The notes: generated by a model not told the origin, from the sequence alone. A stretch of 48,702 nt of DNA from an uncultured Rubritalea sp. (GCA_937132085.1 CAKZNV010000117.1:1-48702), one strand, 5' to 3'; counted from the first letter of the stretch, positions 8,593 through 17,400 are shown. Made by a program: numbers and translations.

Positions 8593-9988
8593 AAAACGTC
8601 AAGCATCACTACTCCACACCTTCCTAAAGACTCGAGTCATTCCATTCGTGTCTCACTACCGGGATTTGTTCGAGAAAGAAGGTCTAACAGCTGATGATAT
8701 TCGTAGCACCGATGACTTGGTGAAATTACCCTTTAGCTCAAAAAAAGATCTAGGAGAAACCAAAGACTTTGTTGTTATACCTGATGAAGAAGTTCTCAAA
8801 AAACAACCATCCACATGGCTCAAAATCCTACGCCACGGACCGAGAGGTGTGAAGCAAGCACTCGCTGAGGAGCTCAGACCTATTCACATGACCTCCACCA
8901 CGGGTCGTTCCTCTGAACCAGTCCCCTTTCTCTATACCAAACAAGATTTAGCAAACCTCGAAGCTGGAGGATTACGCCTCATGCAGCTCTCTGAGACAGA
9001 TGCTGATTTCCGTTGTATCAATGCCTTCCCTTTCGCTCCTCACCTAGCATTCTGGCAAGCTTGGTATGCAGGCATAGCCAACACATGCTTCTGCCTAGCA
9101 ACTGGTGGAGGCAAGGTAATGGGCACTTCTGGAAATGCTAAAATGATCGATAAAATCCAGCCAGATGCAGTCATCGCCATGCCCACGTTTTTCTACCATT
9201 TAGTGAACTACGCCAAGACTAAGAACATGCGCTGGCCCAACCTCAAACGCATCGTCCTAGGTGGTGAAAAAGTTCCAGAAGGAATGCGCAAGAAGCTCAG
9301 AAAACTATGCGCTGAACTAGGTTCTCCAAACGTCGACATCATTTCCACCTACGGCTTCACTGAGGCCAAGTTAGCCTTTTCTGAATGCAAAGTTCCTCAA
9401 GGCCATGAATCCACTGGTTTCCACCTCTACCCTGACCTCGCTTTTGTAGAAATCATCGACCCGGAAACTGGAGAACGTGTCCCAGAAAGAACCAGAGGAG
9501 AGATCGTCTTCACCCCACTCCAAGCTCGTGGCTCAGTGGTGATCAGATACCGCACTGGCGACATCATCGAAGGTGGCATCACCTACGATCCTTGCCCCTG
9601 CTGCGGTAGAACCTGCCCACGCTTGTTAGGTAGAATTTCACGTGTCTCAGATATCCACAGACTCAACATCGATAAGCTTAAAGGCACACTCGTTGACTTC
9701 AACGCTCTGGAAAATGTTCTCGATGACACCGAAGGCGTAGGTGCTTGGCAAATAGAGCTACGCAAACACAACGACGACCCACTAGAAACTGATGAAATTA
9801 TCATCCACCTCGTCTCCATGGATGGTGCTAGCGAAGACCTAGAAAACATCATCCGCCAAACGCTCAAATCAGCTACAGAACTCAGCCCTAACAGAATCGA
9901 GTTCCACAGCTGGAAGGAAATGCGAGAAATGCACGGAGTCGGACAAGAACTGAAAGAAAAGAAAGTCATCGATAACCGCCCAAAATAA
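8540..9988 (+). CDS. PaaK-type AMP-forming acyl-CoA ligase
   Basis: An adenylate-forming enzyme of 482 residues resembling phenylacetate-CoA ligase and coenzyme F390 synthetase. Evidence: the Thr/Gly-rich ATP loop MTSTTGRSSEPVPF (after about residue 115), the adenine-binding STYGFTEAK, the RYRTGDII aspartate motif, and the Cys pair cluster CPCCGRTCPRLLGR before the small C-terminal domain, as in PaaK proteins. It would activate a carboxylic acid to its CoA thioester with ATP. Its position between a patatin lipase and beta-oxidation enzymes suggests that the substrate is a fatty or aryl-substituted acid, in place of a FadD-type synthetase. The ATG overlaps the end of the lipase gene, suggesting coupled translation; no other in-frame ATG lies close to it. 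Confidence 0.85.
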   Translation: MKPPKNTWWEKASPSEIKKRQASLLHTFLKTRVIPFVSHYRDLFEKEGLTADDIRSTDDLVKLPFSSKKDLGETKDFVVIPDEEVLKKQPSTWLKILRHGPRGVKQALAEELRPIHMTSTTGRSSEPVPFLYTKQDLANLEAGGLRLMQLSETDADFRCINAFPFAPHLAFWQAWYAGIANTCFCLATGGGKVMGTSGNAKMIDKIQPDAVIAMPTFFYHLVNYAKTKNMRWPNLKRIVLGGEKVPEGMRKKLRKLCAELGSPNVDIISTYGFTEAKLAFSECKVPQGHESTGFHLYPDLAFVEIIDPETGERVPERTRGEIVFTPLQARGSVVIRYRTGDIIEGGITYDPCPCCGRTCPRLLGRISRVSDIHRLNIDKLKGTLVDFNALENVLDDTEGVGAWQIELRKHNDDPLETDEIIIHLVSMDGASEDLENIIRQTLKSATELSPNRIEFHSWKEMREMHGVGQELKEKKVIDNRPK

Positions 9989-9997
9989 CTCCTCACT

Positions 9998-11269
9998 ATG
10001 AAACAACCACTCTTCATCTACGACGCCATCCGCACACCATTTACCCGAATGGGATCAAGCCTCGCATCACTGAGCGCAGCGGACATCGGCACCTCTGCAG
10101 TTAGTTCATTACTGCACAGCTCTGGAGTAGATCCAGCTCGTATCGATGAAGTCATCATGGGCTGTGTCTGCCAGCCTGTCGACTCAGCCAACATCGCTAG
10201 AGTCATCGCATTAAGAGCTGGAGTGCCTGAGAATGTCATCGCTAGCACAGTGCATCGTAACTGCGCATCTGGTATGGAATCTATCACCACAGCCTATGAG
10301 CGCATGCTTGCAGGTAGAGGTGAGCTATTCGTAGTAGGAGGCACTGAGAGTATGAGTAATGCTCCTTTCCTCTATAATTCTAGTGCAGTAAAAAAGTTCA
10401 CTAAGCTCAGTAAATCAAAATCTGCACTGCAAAAAATCTCCTCACTCCTCAAATTTAGACCCAAAGATTTCTCTCCTATCGTAGCCATCCGACTCGGTCT
10501 AACAGATCCAGTCGCCGGCATTAACATGGGACAGACGGCGGAAATTCTCGCTCGCCAGTTTAAGATAAGCCGTGAAGAGCAAGACGCCTTTGCCGCTTCA
10601 TCTCACACCAAGGCGCTAGCGAATTTAGAGCTATTAAAAGAAGAGATTCACCCCATCTACCATCAAGGATCTGCTATCATTTGCGACAACGGAATCCGTG
10701 AAGACTCAACACCTGAACGACTCGCTAGGTTACGCCCAGTTTTTGAAAAAGCCACAGGCACTGTGACCGCTGGCAACAGCTCACAAATCACCGACGGAGC
10801 TGCAGTTCTACTAGTAGGAAGCGAAGCCAAAGGCAAAGAACTAGGCTTAGAACCCATCGCCAAAATAAATGCCTACGCCTACGCAGGCTGTGACCCTAAA
10901 CGTATGGGTATCGGCCCACTACATGCCATGGAAAGGCTCTTCGCTGAGTCTGACTACAATCTCGGAATGGCCGACATCATCGAGATCAACGAGGCATTCG
11001 CCGCCCAAGTCCTAGCCTGTGTCAAAGCCGCTCCATCAGACGAACTCGCTCAGAGCATCGGTCTACACAAAGCTCTCGGAGAGATCCCTCTAGAGAAGCT
11101 CAACGCACGAGGTGGATCCATCGCCCTAGGTCACCCAGTAGGAGCTTCTGGCGCAAGACTCGTTCAGACAGCGATCCATCAGCTTCATCAGCAAAATAAA
11201 CAACATGCGCTCACTTCACTCTGTGTAGGCGGAGGTCAAGGTGCAGCCATCTGGATAGAAAAAATCTAA
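9998..11269 (+). CDS. Acetyl-CoA acyltransferase (thiolase)
   Basis: A complete 423-residue thiolase. It has nucleophile Cys89 in HRNCASGMES, the NEAFAAQ motif, general-base His379 in ALGHPVGASGARL and second catalytic Cys409 in LCVGGGQGAA. It performs the last beta-oxidation step, splitting 3-ketoacyl-CoA with CoA to acetyl-CoA and a shortened acyl-CoA. A long insertion-like loop (about residues 130-165, rich in Lys/Ser) resembles the FadI/trifunctional beta-type loop that contacts membranes or partner subunits. It is 4 nt upstream of the FadB/FadJ-like gene, and the two products would be expected to form a complex. Whether it belongs to the FadA or FadI group cannot be settled by eye. Confidence 0.92.
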   Translation: MKQPLFIYDAIRTPFTRMGSSLASLSAADIGTSAVSSLLHSSGVDPARIDEVIMGCVCQPVDSANIARVIALRAGVPENVIASTVHRNCASGMESITTAYERMLAGRGELFVVGGTESMSNAPFLYNSSAVKKFTKLSKSKSALQKISSLLKFRPKDFSPIVAIRLGLTDPVAGINMGQTAEILARQFKISREEQDAFAASSHTKALANLELLKEEIHPIYHQGSAIICDNGIREDSTPERLARLRPVFEKATGTVTAGNSSQITDGAAVLLVGSEAKGKELGLEPIAKINAYAYAGCDPKRMGIGPLHAMERLFAESDYNLGMADIIEINEAFAAQVLACVKAAPSDELAQSIGLHKALGEIPLEKLNARGGSIALGHPVGASGARLVQTAIHQLHQQNKQHALTSLCVGGGQGAAIWIEKI

Positions 11270-11273
11270 CATT

Positions 11274-13244
11274 ATGTCACACCTCAAACTAAACATCATC
11301 AACACCACTGCTCATCTGATCTTCGATCGAGAAAACAGTGCTGCTAACATTTTTGACGGCGACACTCTCGATCAGTTAGATAAAATGCTCGATGAGATCC
11401 AATCTAACAACGACCTCACTGGTCTAATCATCAGTAGCGCGAAACCTAGTATTTTCATCGCTGGTGCAGATCTTAAATCACTTTCTTCATCAGCTCCAGA
11501 CGCTCTAGAGAAGCTCATCAGTAAAGGCCAATCGGTCTTTGATAAACTAGAAAGCCTCTCTATCACCACAGTCGCAGCCATTCATGGAGCCTGTGTGGGC
11601 GGAGGCTTCGAGCTTGCTCTTGCCTGTGATTACCGAGTAGCCAGCGATGCTAAAGCCACTCGGATAGGACTACCAGAAACTCAGTTAGGCATCATCCCAG
11701 CATGGGGAGGATCTACTCGACTCCCTGCCCTGCTAGGACTCACCAATGCCTTACCACTCATTCTCTCAGGAAAACTTCTGAAAGGAATCGTCGCCTTCAA
11801 AAAAGGTCTAGTCGATGGACTCTGTCCGGCTGAAAACGTCGTCAGCTATGCAGAGACATTTCTTAAAAAAGGATCTCGAGAAGACGAGCTACATCTGATG
11901 ACGCATAACCCAGTCAGCGTCGGTTTAATCAAAGCCAAAGTCGGCAGCGATCTTGAAAAGAAAACCAGAGGCCATTACCCAGCCTTACCGAAAGCTCTAG
12001 AAGTAGCGTGCAAAGCAGTAAGATCTAGTCACGAAGAAAGCCTCAAGAACGAACGTGATGCTATACTCGAACTAGCACATGGACCTAACAGTTCAGTCGC
12101 CAAGCATCTGATAAACATTTTCTTCCTAACAGAACGATCCAAGAAACTGCGACCAAACAACATTGAATGCATTCCAAAAAGAATCAACAATGTCACTGTG
12201 TTAGGTGCAGGCGTCATGGGTGCAGGCATCGCCTACTGGCTAAGCACAAAAGGTATTCAAGTTACGCTTAAAGACATCAATGACGATGCCATAGCGAAAG
12301 GGATGCAGACCATCCAGAAGCTCTATGCAGGCAGTGTCAAAAAACGTATCTTCACCAAAGCGGAAGCCACTGCTGGACTTGATCACATCTACCCTACCAA
12401 GGATTTCCCAGACATGGCTAACTGCGACATGGTGATAGAAGCGGCCGTGGAAAACCTCGAACTAAAGAAGAAAATCTTCGCCGAGCTTTCTGATATCGTC
12501 CCAGAAGACACGATTCTAGCGACTAACACATCTGCGCTTCCGATCACTGAAATTTCTAAATCGATCAAAAATCCAGAACGCCTCGTGGGCATCCATTTCT
12601 TCAATCCAGTGCCACGGATGAAACTAGTCGAAGTGGTGAAAACTGATCTTACATCAGAGCAAACGCTCGCCACTGCAGTCAAATTTACTCAAGCAATAGG
12701 CAAGCTGCCAGTAGTCGTAGCTGACTCACCAGGCTTCCTCGTGAATCGTATCCTCATGCCCTATCTCGTAGGAGCAGGTGAGCTGATGAGCAAAGGCGTA
12801 GACATGGAGCAGATAGACAATGCCATGCTCGACTTCGGAATGCCAATGGGGCCACTGCGCTTGTTAGATGAAGTTGGACTTGATGTTTCCTGTCATGTCG
12901 CCAGCACCCTCAGCGAAGCCTTCCCAGAACGCATGCACATCCCAGACATCCTAAGCACCCTAGTAGAAAAAGGCTGCTTAGGCAGAAAATCAGGCGAAGG
13001 ATTCTATGTCTACAAAGATAAAGATCATAGTCCGAACCCTCAAGCTATCGCTCTTCAAGATACTCCAACTGAAGAAACGCGTAAAACAAACATCCAAGAG
13101 CATCTTGCGGATCTAATGAAGCAAGAAGCCCAGCGTTGTCTCGATGAGAATGTAGCAAGCTGCGCAGAAGATGTGAACTTCGCCATGATCATGGGCACTG
13201 GCTACGCCCCATTTAAAGGTGGCCCACTACCTAAAGAACTTTAA
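11274..13244 (+). CDS. FadB/FadJ-like enoyl-CoA hydratase / 3-hydroxyacyl-CoA dehydrogenase, short C-terminus
   Basis: A bifunctional beta-oxidation protein of 656 residues. The N-terminal crotonase domain has the oxyanion motif IAGADLKSL and both catalytic glutamates, Glu113 (GGGFELALACDYR) and Glu135 (GLPETQLGI). The C-terminal dehydrogenase has the NAD loop VLGAGVMGAG (about 308-317), TNTSALPITEI, catalytic His441 in GIHFFNPVPRMKLVE and the PGFLVNRIL segment. E. coli FadB has 729 residues. Here the chain stops right after GYAPFKGGPLPKEL, where family members continue for roughly 45-60 more residues, and the next gene begins 17 nt later. Both active sites are intact, so the enzyme may still be functional. 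It sits between thiolase and acyl-CoA dehydrogenase genes in the same operon. Confidence 0.92.
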   Translation: MSHLKLNIINTTAHLIFDRENSAANIFDGDTLDQLDKMLDEIQSNNDLTGLIISSAKPSIFIAGADLKSLSSSAPDALEKLISKGQSVFDKLESLSITTVAAIHGACVGGGFELALACDYRVASDAKATRIGLPETQLGIIPAWGGSTRLPALLGLTNALPLILSGKLLKGIVAFKKGLVDGLCPAENVVSYAETFLKKGSREDELHLMTHNPVSVGLIKAKVGSDLEKKTRGHYPALPKALEVACKAVRSSHEESLKNERDAILELAHGPNSSVAKHLINIFFLTERSKKLRPNNIECIPKRINNVTVLGAGVMGAGIAYWLSTKGIQVTLKDINDDAIAKGMQTIQKLYAGSVKKRIFTKAEATAGLDHIYPTKDFPDMANCDMVIEAAVENLELKKKIFAELSDIVPEDTILATNTSALPITEISKSIKNPERLVGIHFFNPVPRMKLVEVVKTDLTSEQTLATAVKFTQAIGKLPVVVADSPGFLVNRILMPYLVGAGELMSKGVDMEQIDNAMLDFGMPMGPLRLLDEVGLDVSCHVASTLSEAFPERMHIPDILSTLVEKGCLGRKSGEGFYVYKDKDHSPNPQAIALQDTPTEETRKTNIQEHLADLMKQEAQRCLDENVASCAEDVNFAMIMGTGYAPFKGGPLPKEL

Positions 13245-13261
13245 CCCCAGTCTATAAAACT

Positions 13262-15085
13262 ATGAATAAGGAAGAGAATAATCAATCCGTCATCGACACC
13301 TCTAACATGTCCGAAGGTCAAAGAGCCGCTTTAGAAATGGCTGAAAGCTCGCGTGACTCTAGAGAGATTTCAGGTTTCGCTGGCCCCCTCTTCATGGGCA
13401 ATCCAGATTACGCAAAGCTTAATCCATTCCCTCACCAGTCAGCCGAAGACAAAAAGCAAGGTGATGAATTCATTGATAAACTAAAGACATTTCTCGATAA
13501 CGAAACTGATCCTGACCAGATCGATAAAGACGGAGAGATCCCAGATGCAGTTCTAGATGGTCTAGCCAAGATGGGAACCTTCGGTATCAAGATTCCTAAA
13601 AAGTATGGAGGTCTAGGCTTATCTCAAACGAACTATTCAAGAGCCGCCATGGTGCTAGGTGCGCACTGCGGCAGCATGACAGCGCTCGTCTCCGCTCACC
13701 AATCTATCGGAGTCCCCCAGCCCTTGTTGGTATTCGGAACTGATGCGCAGAAGGAGAAATTCCTGCCAATTTTCGCTGAAGGAGGAATCTCAGCCTTCGC
13801 CCTAACAGAACAAAACGTAGGCTCAGACCCAGCGAAGATGTCTACCATCGCTGAGAAAGATGCTGAAGGAAATTTCATCATCAGTGGAGAAAAGCTATGG
13901 TGCACCAACAGCCTCAAAGCGAGTCACCTCATCGTCATGGCGAAGACGCCTACACCTGAAAAACCTTATGCCACCACTGCATTCATCGTAGAAATGGCAA
14001 TGGAGGGAGTAGAGATCGTGACTCGATGTCACTTCATGGGACTCAAAGCTCTCTACAATGGCGTCGTCAAATTCACCAACGTCAAAGTTCCAAAAGAGAA
14101 CATCGTCCTAGCAGAAGGCAAAGGGCTCAAGGTCGCTCTAACAACACTGAATACGGGAAGACTCACCCTTCCTGCTGCTTGTGCAGGCATGATGAAGCGC
14201 TGCTTAGACATCGTCACTATCTGGTCATCTCAGCGAGTTCAGTGGGGACAAGCTATTGCTAAACATGCTGCCATTGCAGGCAAGATCGCAGACATTGCTG
14301 CGGACACCTATGCGACAGAATCTCTGGTGCTCTACGTCTCTGCCTTGGTGGATCACGATAAGAAAGCAGACATCCGAATCGAAGCTGCTATGGCGAAGCT
14401 CTGGGGAACAGAAGCAGCCTGGAAGAGCGTCGACCAGACAATGCAGATCAAAGGCGGCAGAGGCTACGAAACTGAAAGCTCTCTCAAGAACCGTGGCGAA
14501 GCTGCAGACCCCATTGAGCGCATGATGCGTGACTGCCGTATCAACACAATCTTCGAAGGCTCCACAGAAATCATGAAGCTCTTTATTGCACGTGAAGCAC
14601 TAGATCCACACCTCCGCAAAGGTGCCGCGGCTATTGACACAAGAAACTCAATGAGTGTGCGTGCTAAAGCGGGATTCAAAGCCGGCCTCCACTACTCCGT
14701 CTGGTATCCTACACGCTGGATTCCTTGTAGCAAAGGCATCCCTTCTGACATGAGTTCAGGTCTGAAGAAAAATCTTCGCATCATCTCTAAATACAGCCGT
14801 AAGCTCTCAAGAGCACTCTTCCTATCCATGGTGACTCAAGGCCCTAAACTAGAGAAGCAACAGCTTCTGTTAGGCCGCTACGTGGACATCGCTACCGAGC
14901 TCTTTGCTATGGCAACTTCCGTCTCCCGTGCTCACCAAGAGCAAGCAGATGAGAAGACACTACTAACCGTAGACTACATCTGTAAACGCGGCGAACAACG
15001 CGTAAAAACCTTCTTCAAAGAATGCGGAACCAGCGCAGACAAATCAGGCTACAACCTCACTAAGTTACTCATCATCAAAGAGTAA
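13262..15085 (+). CDS. Acyl-CoA dehydrogenase (VLCAD/ACAD9-like)
   Basis: This 607-residue flavoprotein catalyses the first beta-oxidation step, making trans-2-enoyl-CoA with FAD. Its length exceeds the usual 380-400 residues and matches the very-long-chain/ACAD9 group with an extra C-terminal helical domain. Visible family segments are GTFGIKIPKKYGGLGLSQ, FALTEQNVGSDPAKM, the ISGEKLWCTNS strand, QWGQAIAKHAAIAGKIAD and KGGRGYETES. The catalytic base is expected to be Glu432 in NTIFEGSTEIM. It is the last gene of the operon and is followed by a terminator at 15091. Electron acceptor genes (ETF and ETF:quinone oxidoreductase) are not in the window. Confidence 0.92.
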   Translation: MNKEENNQSVIDTSNMSEGQRAALEMAESSRDSREISGFAGPLFMGNPDYAKLNPFPHQSAEDKKQGDEFIDKLKTFLDNETDPDQIDKDGEIPDAVLDGLAKMGTFGIKIPKKYGGLGLSQTNYSRAAMVLGAHCGSMTALVSAHQSIGVPQPLLVFGTDAQKEKFLPIFAEGGISAFALTEQNVGSDPAKMSTIAEKDAEGNFIISGEKLWCTNSLKASHLIVMAKTPTPEKPYATTAFIVEMAMEGVEIVTRCHFMGLKALYNGVVKFTNVKVPKENIVLAEGKGLKVALTTLNTGRLTLPAACAGMMKRCLDIVTIWSSQRVQWGQAIAKHAAIAGKIADIAADTYATESLVLYVSALVDHDKKADIRIEAAMAKLWGTEAAWKSVDQTMQIKGGRGYETESSLKNRGEAADPIERMMRDCRINTIFEGSTEIMKLFIAREALDPHLRKGAAAIDTRNSMSVRAKAGFKAGLHYSVWYPTRWIPCSKGIPSDMSSGLKKNLRIISKYSRKLSRALFLSMVTQGPKLEKQQLLLGRYVDIATELFAMATSVSRAHQEQADEKTLLTVDYICKRGEQRVKTFFKECGTSADKSGYNLTKLLIIKE

Positions 15086-15090
15086 AAATT

Positions 15091-15123
15091 AAAAACCTGT
15101 GAGCTAACCTCGCAGGGTTTTTC
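15091..15123 (+). terminator. Terminator of the beta-oxidation operon
   Basis: AAACCTGTGAG pairs with CTCGCAGGGTTT around a short loop (one bulge, one wobble), followed by T5. It lies 6 nt after the acyl-CoA dehydrogenase stop codon. Confidence 0.75.
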
Positions 15124-15163
15124 ATGGTGTGTAGAGAATACATGATGGATCTTTTTAGGAGCT

Positions 15164-15301
15164 TTAGAAGCTATAACGTAGAGAGATCGTAGCGGATAAA
15201 CCTTCTTCAACTACGAGATTAACTGAACCTACATTCACCTCAGAGTCGCTGTAGTTAACTCCTAAGTTTGCAGTGAGTCCACGTGCAATATCGTATCGCA
15301 T
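15164..15301 (-). pseudogene. 3' remnant of an outer-membrane beta-barrel gene
   Basis: Reading the minus strand from 15301 gives 45 residues starting MRYDIARGLTANLGVNYSDS and ending SATISLRYSF. Alternating polar/hydrophobic strands and a terminal Phe are typical of the last strands of an outer-membrane barrel, where the final Phe is the BAM signal. In the same frame a stop codon lies a little upstream (near 15340) and no barrel sequence precedes it, so only the end of the gene survives. It could instead be a very small expressed protein, but that is less likely. Confidence 0.5.
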
Positions 15302-15370
15302 CCCTGGACAGACCATACAAGACATACAGAGAGATAGGCCTCTTTAATTTGTTTTAATTCCTCATAAGCC

Positions 15371-16060
15371 CTACTTCACTTCTTTCTTATCTTTCAGCTT
15401 CACCCATTTCAAAGCTGTTACGCAGTAGATACCTTGTTCCACATACTTTAGATTCACAGCGAATAGTTCTAAGCCATCAAACATCACAATACATGGAGCT
15501 TCACCGTCATTTCCAACACGGTAAAATAATGGTGAGTTATACTGCTCCACAAACTTCCTACGCTCTATATCATTAGGTTTCAAATGTTCATTATATGCTA
15601 GCTCACGCACAGTTTTAACTACTTTCTTAGGACTCCACCATTGAGTAGATAAAACGTGTCGATCAAATGGAATATTTCCATAACCTGATTTATCAAACAT
15701 GAGCGTTAAATTTTCTAATCCTGTTTTAACTAGGCTATGATCTATTACATCACCTTTTACAAATTTAGAATTCTCAATCCAAGCAATCTTCTCTTCATTT
15801 TTTAACTCTGTGAATGTCAACTCAGGTAAAGCTAAGTAATCTTTTACTGCCTTTTTATGAAGCGTTTCTTTATTCTTAAATAAGTGCTTTTTCCCAAGTT
15901 CCTCATACTTTTTCAAGATACCATCCATGCTACCTAGCTCCCCAGGATTTTTAGCTATCTTCAAACCAACCTCTTTATAATAATCGGCAAGAATTTCATC
16001 AGCACTTGGTTGAGCCAAAACAAAGGAAACAAGAAAAGGGAATATTAATAAGCATTTCAT
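15371..16060 (-). CDS. Secreted protein of unknown function
   Basis: A 229-residue protein with a clear signal peptide (KCLLIFPFLVSFVLAQP, likely cut after position 16). The mature part is lysine-rich, with mixed helices first (about 17-110) and a more beta-rich end carrying APCIVMFDGLELFAVN and YCVTALKWVKL. I recognise no domain. Composition is more AT-rich than in the fatty-acid operon next door, in keeping with an accessory region. It is flanked by a barrel-gene remnant and a transposase remnant. The chosen ATG starts the signal peptide immediately. Confidence 0.65.
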   Translation of the reverse strand: MKCLLIFPFLVSFVLAQPSADEILADYYKEVGLKIAKNPGELGSMDGILKKYEELGKKHLFKNKETLHKKAVKDYLALPELTFTELKNEEKIAWIENSKFVKGDVIDHSLVKTGLENLTLMFDKSGYGNIPFDRHVLSTQWWSPKKVVKTVRELAYNEHLKPNDIERRKFVEQYNSPLFYRVGNDGEAPCIVMFDGLELFAVNLKYVEQGIYCVTALKWVKLKDKKEVK

Positions 16061-16302
16061 AATAGACTATTCAGCATCTTAGATTTAAACTCATAGCGCA
16101 ATGACTAATCATAGATTTATTTATTTCGTTTCATTCCAAAGTCACACTACAAATTGACAGTCGATTAGAGATCTGTGATGACCTACATATGAAATCTATA
16201 TTCTTGCTTATTACTACAGCGAGAATTCTATCCACCCCTGTCACATCCTTTGGACAAGGATCTATCTCCGCAGTCTCCACAGAGGGACAGGCCTGATTGG
16301 CA

Positions 16303-16611
16303 CTACAAAGCAGCATAGGCTTGCATCTTTTTCACTACCTCTTTGCATCCACCATCAGCATCGATGGATTGAGAGAAGAAGGCCCAGAAGGTGTTACGCT
16401 TGCTGTATAATCGATGTCTTGAATGCTCCTTTTCTTGAGATTTTTTTAACACTTTGTGAGGTATAAAATCATTGAAACAATGTGATAATTGAGTGAGATT
16501 TTTTTGTTTCAGGGCAGATACTTCAGCAGCTACTTTTTGAGCTGAAGTTTGACGTTTTTTATTGAGTGTTCTGATGTTTAAACCAGCGAATAAAGGCGTC
16601 TCTAATTTCAT
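16303..16611 (-). pseudogene. IS4-family transposase, N-terminal remnant
   Basis: The 102 residues match the conserved N-terminal region of IS4-type DDE transposases: FNDFIPHKVLKKSQ, SRHRLYSKRNTFWAFFSQ, then DADGGCKEVVKKMQAYAA. A full IS4 transposase has about 350-450 residues and carries its catalytic D-D-E beyond this point. Here the frame stops just after MQAYAAL, and I could not find the rest in any frame toward 16060. The element therefore lost most of its body and is inactive. No clear terminal inverted repeats were found. Confidence 0.75.
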
Positions 16612-16676
16612 GCTCTAATCTAACAGATCGGCAAGATTAGTGCAGCTAAATCTCTCTTCAAACAGGTCTTAACTTA

Positions 16677-16707
16677 GTGCCATTCCGGACTGACCTCTTT
16701 GCTTTTT
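16677..16707. repeat. GGACTGACC-type repeat motif, copy 1
   Basis: CGGACTGACCTCTTTGCTTTT near 16687-16706 recurs with one change at 17380-17399 (copy 2). On the opposite strand it reads AAAAGCAAAGAGGTCAGTCC. Motifs of the AAAGGGGTCAGTCC type are familiar from mobile or repeat-rich bacterial regions, often near REP-associated transposases. It lies beside the IS4 remnant. Confidence 0.5.
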
Positions 16708-16847
16708 CAATATCTGCTCTTAAATCGATTTCTAGACATTTTAAGAGAATCTGAGGCTGATACAGATGAAACCTCTAAACTCATCTCTGGTGCCCCCTGT
16801 CGCCTCTTTAATGATACAATTACAAGCTGGACACCAACTACGTAAGA

Positions 16848-17105
16848 TCAATCAATCTGATACTTAACAACCAAATCACCACTATCCTTCATATCCCTCA
16901 AAAACAAATGGAAGTTACCCAATTCAGAAATCATCATTCTATATGCGGATTCTTCTAAAGCTTCTTCCTTTGTTTTAAATCTAACAATCTCATTTTCAAT
17001 AACATCATCCAAAATCCAGTAATCATTATCTAAGTATATCGAGATGAAACCATCCTCTGAGATAATCTTACTTTCTTTGGATAAATATTTGAAAGTTTTT
17101 GTCAT
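16848..17105 (-). CDS. Small orphan protein of unknown function
   Basis: An 85-residue acidic protein (MTKTFKYLSKESKIISEDGF... ending VVKYQID), predicted alpha/beta, without signal peptide or membrane segment. I prefer the ATG at 17105 over an upstream TTG because an extended -10 box (TGTTATACT on the minus strand, 17122-17114) ends exactly 8 nt before it, as for other genes here. The size, AT-rich composition and position downstream of an RHS toxin-like locus would suit an orphan immunity protein, but there is no sequence proof. I recognise no family. Confidence 0.5.
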   Translation of the reverse strand: MTKTFKYLSKESKIISEDGFISIYLDNDYWILDDVIENEIVRFKTKEEALEESAYRMMISELGNFHLFLRDMKDSGDLVVKYQID

Positions 17106-17113
17106 GTGGTGAG

Positions 17114-17122
17114 AGTATAACA
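17114..17122 (-). promoter_or_regulatory. Extended -10 promoter of the 85-residue orphan gene
   Basis: On the minus strand TGTTATACT forms a TGn-TATACT extended -10 element ending 8 nt before the ATG at 17105. Confidence 0.4.
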
Positions 17123-17211
17123 CCAATTAGCAAACAAGGTCGTATATACCGTATCTACCACACCTACGACCAACCTTGCAAAAATTACGATATCAAATTG
17201 GATACCACTCC

Positions 17212-17278
17212 AAAAAACACCCCAAATCACCCGACGTCAATTCGGCCGAACGACCCGACAACAATTCGGAAGATAACA
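17212..17278. repeat. 67-bp direct repeat, copy 1
   Basis: This block and 17494-17560 are identical except at two positions (17223/17505 and 17270/17552), 282 bp apart. Each copy contains the 10-bp palindrome TTCGGCCGAA flanked by two related arms, CCGACGTCAATTCGG and CCGACAACAATTCGG. It is richer in GC than its surroundings. The 17127-17569 gap holds this repeat pair, the second GGACTGACC motif and no convincing gene. Confidence 0.9.
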
Positions 17279-17379
17279 CTCATCACATGGTAAAATGCTC
17301 CTGCATACTCAATCCTTATTTGTCGTGCCATTTAACACTAATAAACAATCAAAGATCCTACGTCAATTCACAATTCACG

Positions 17380-17400
17380 GACTGACCCCTTTGCTTTTAC
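17380..17400. repeat. GGACTGACC-type repeat motif, copy 2
   Basis: CGGACTGACCCCTTTGCTTTT, one base different from the copy near 16687. It is preceded by ACGTCAATTCACAATTCA, which shares CGTCAATTC with the 67-bp repeat, so the two repeat families may be related. Confidence 0.5.

Noticed and set aside
11029-11269. Thiolase frameshift near the C-terminus
   Set aside because: I checked because the following FadB-like protein is short; the thiolase has all catalytic motifs in frame and a normal end.
16131-16316. 61-codon minus-strand frame next to the IS4 remnant
   Set aside because: I tested it as the continuation of the transposase; it does not match in any frame and has no promoter or family features. 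The 16061-16302 gap otherwise holds nothing recognisable.
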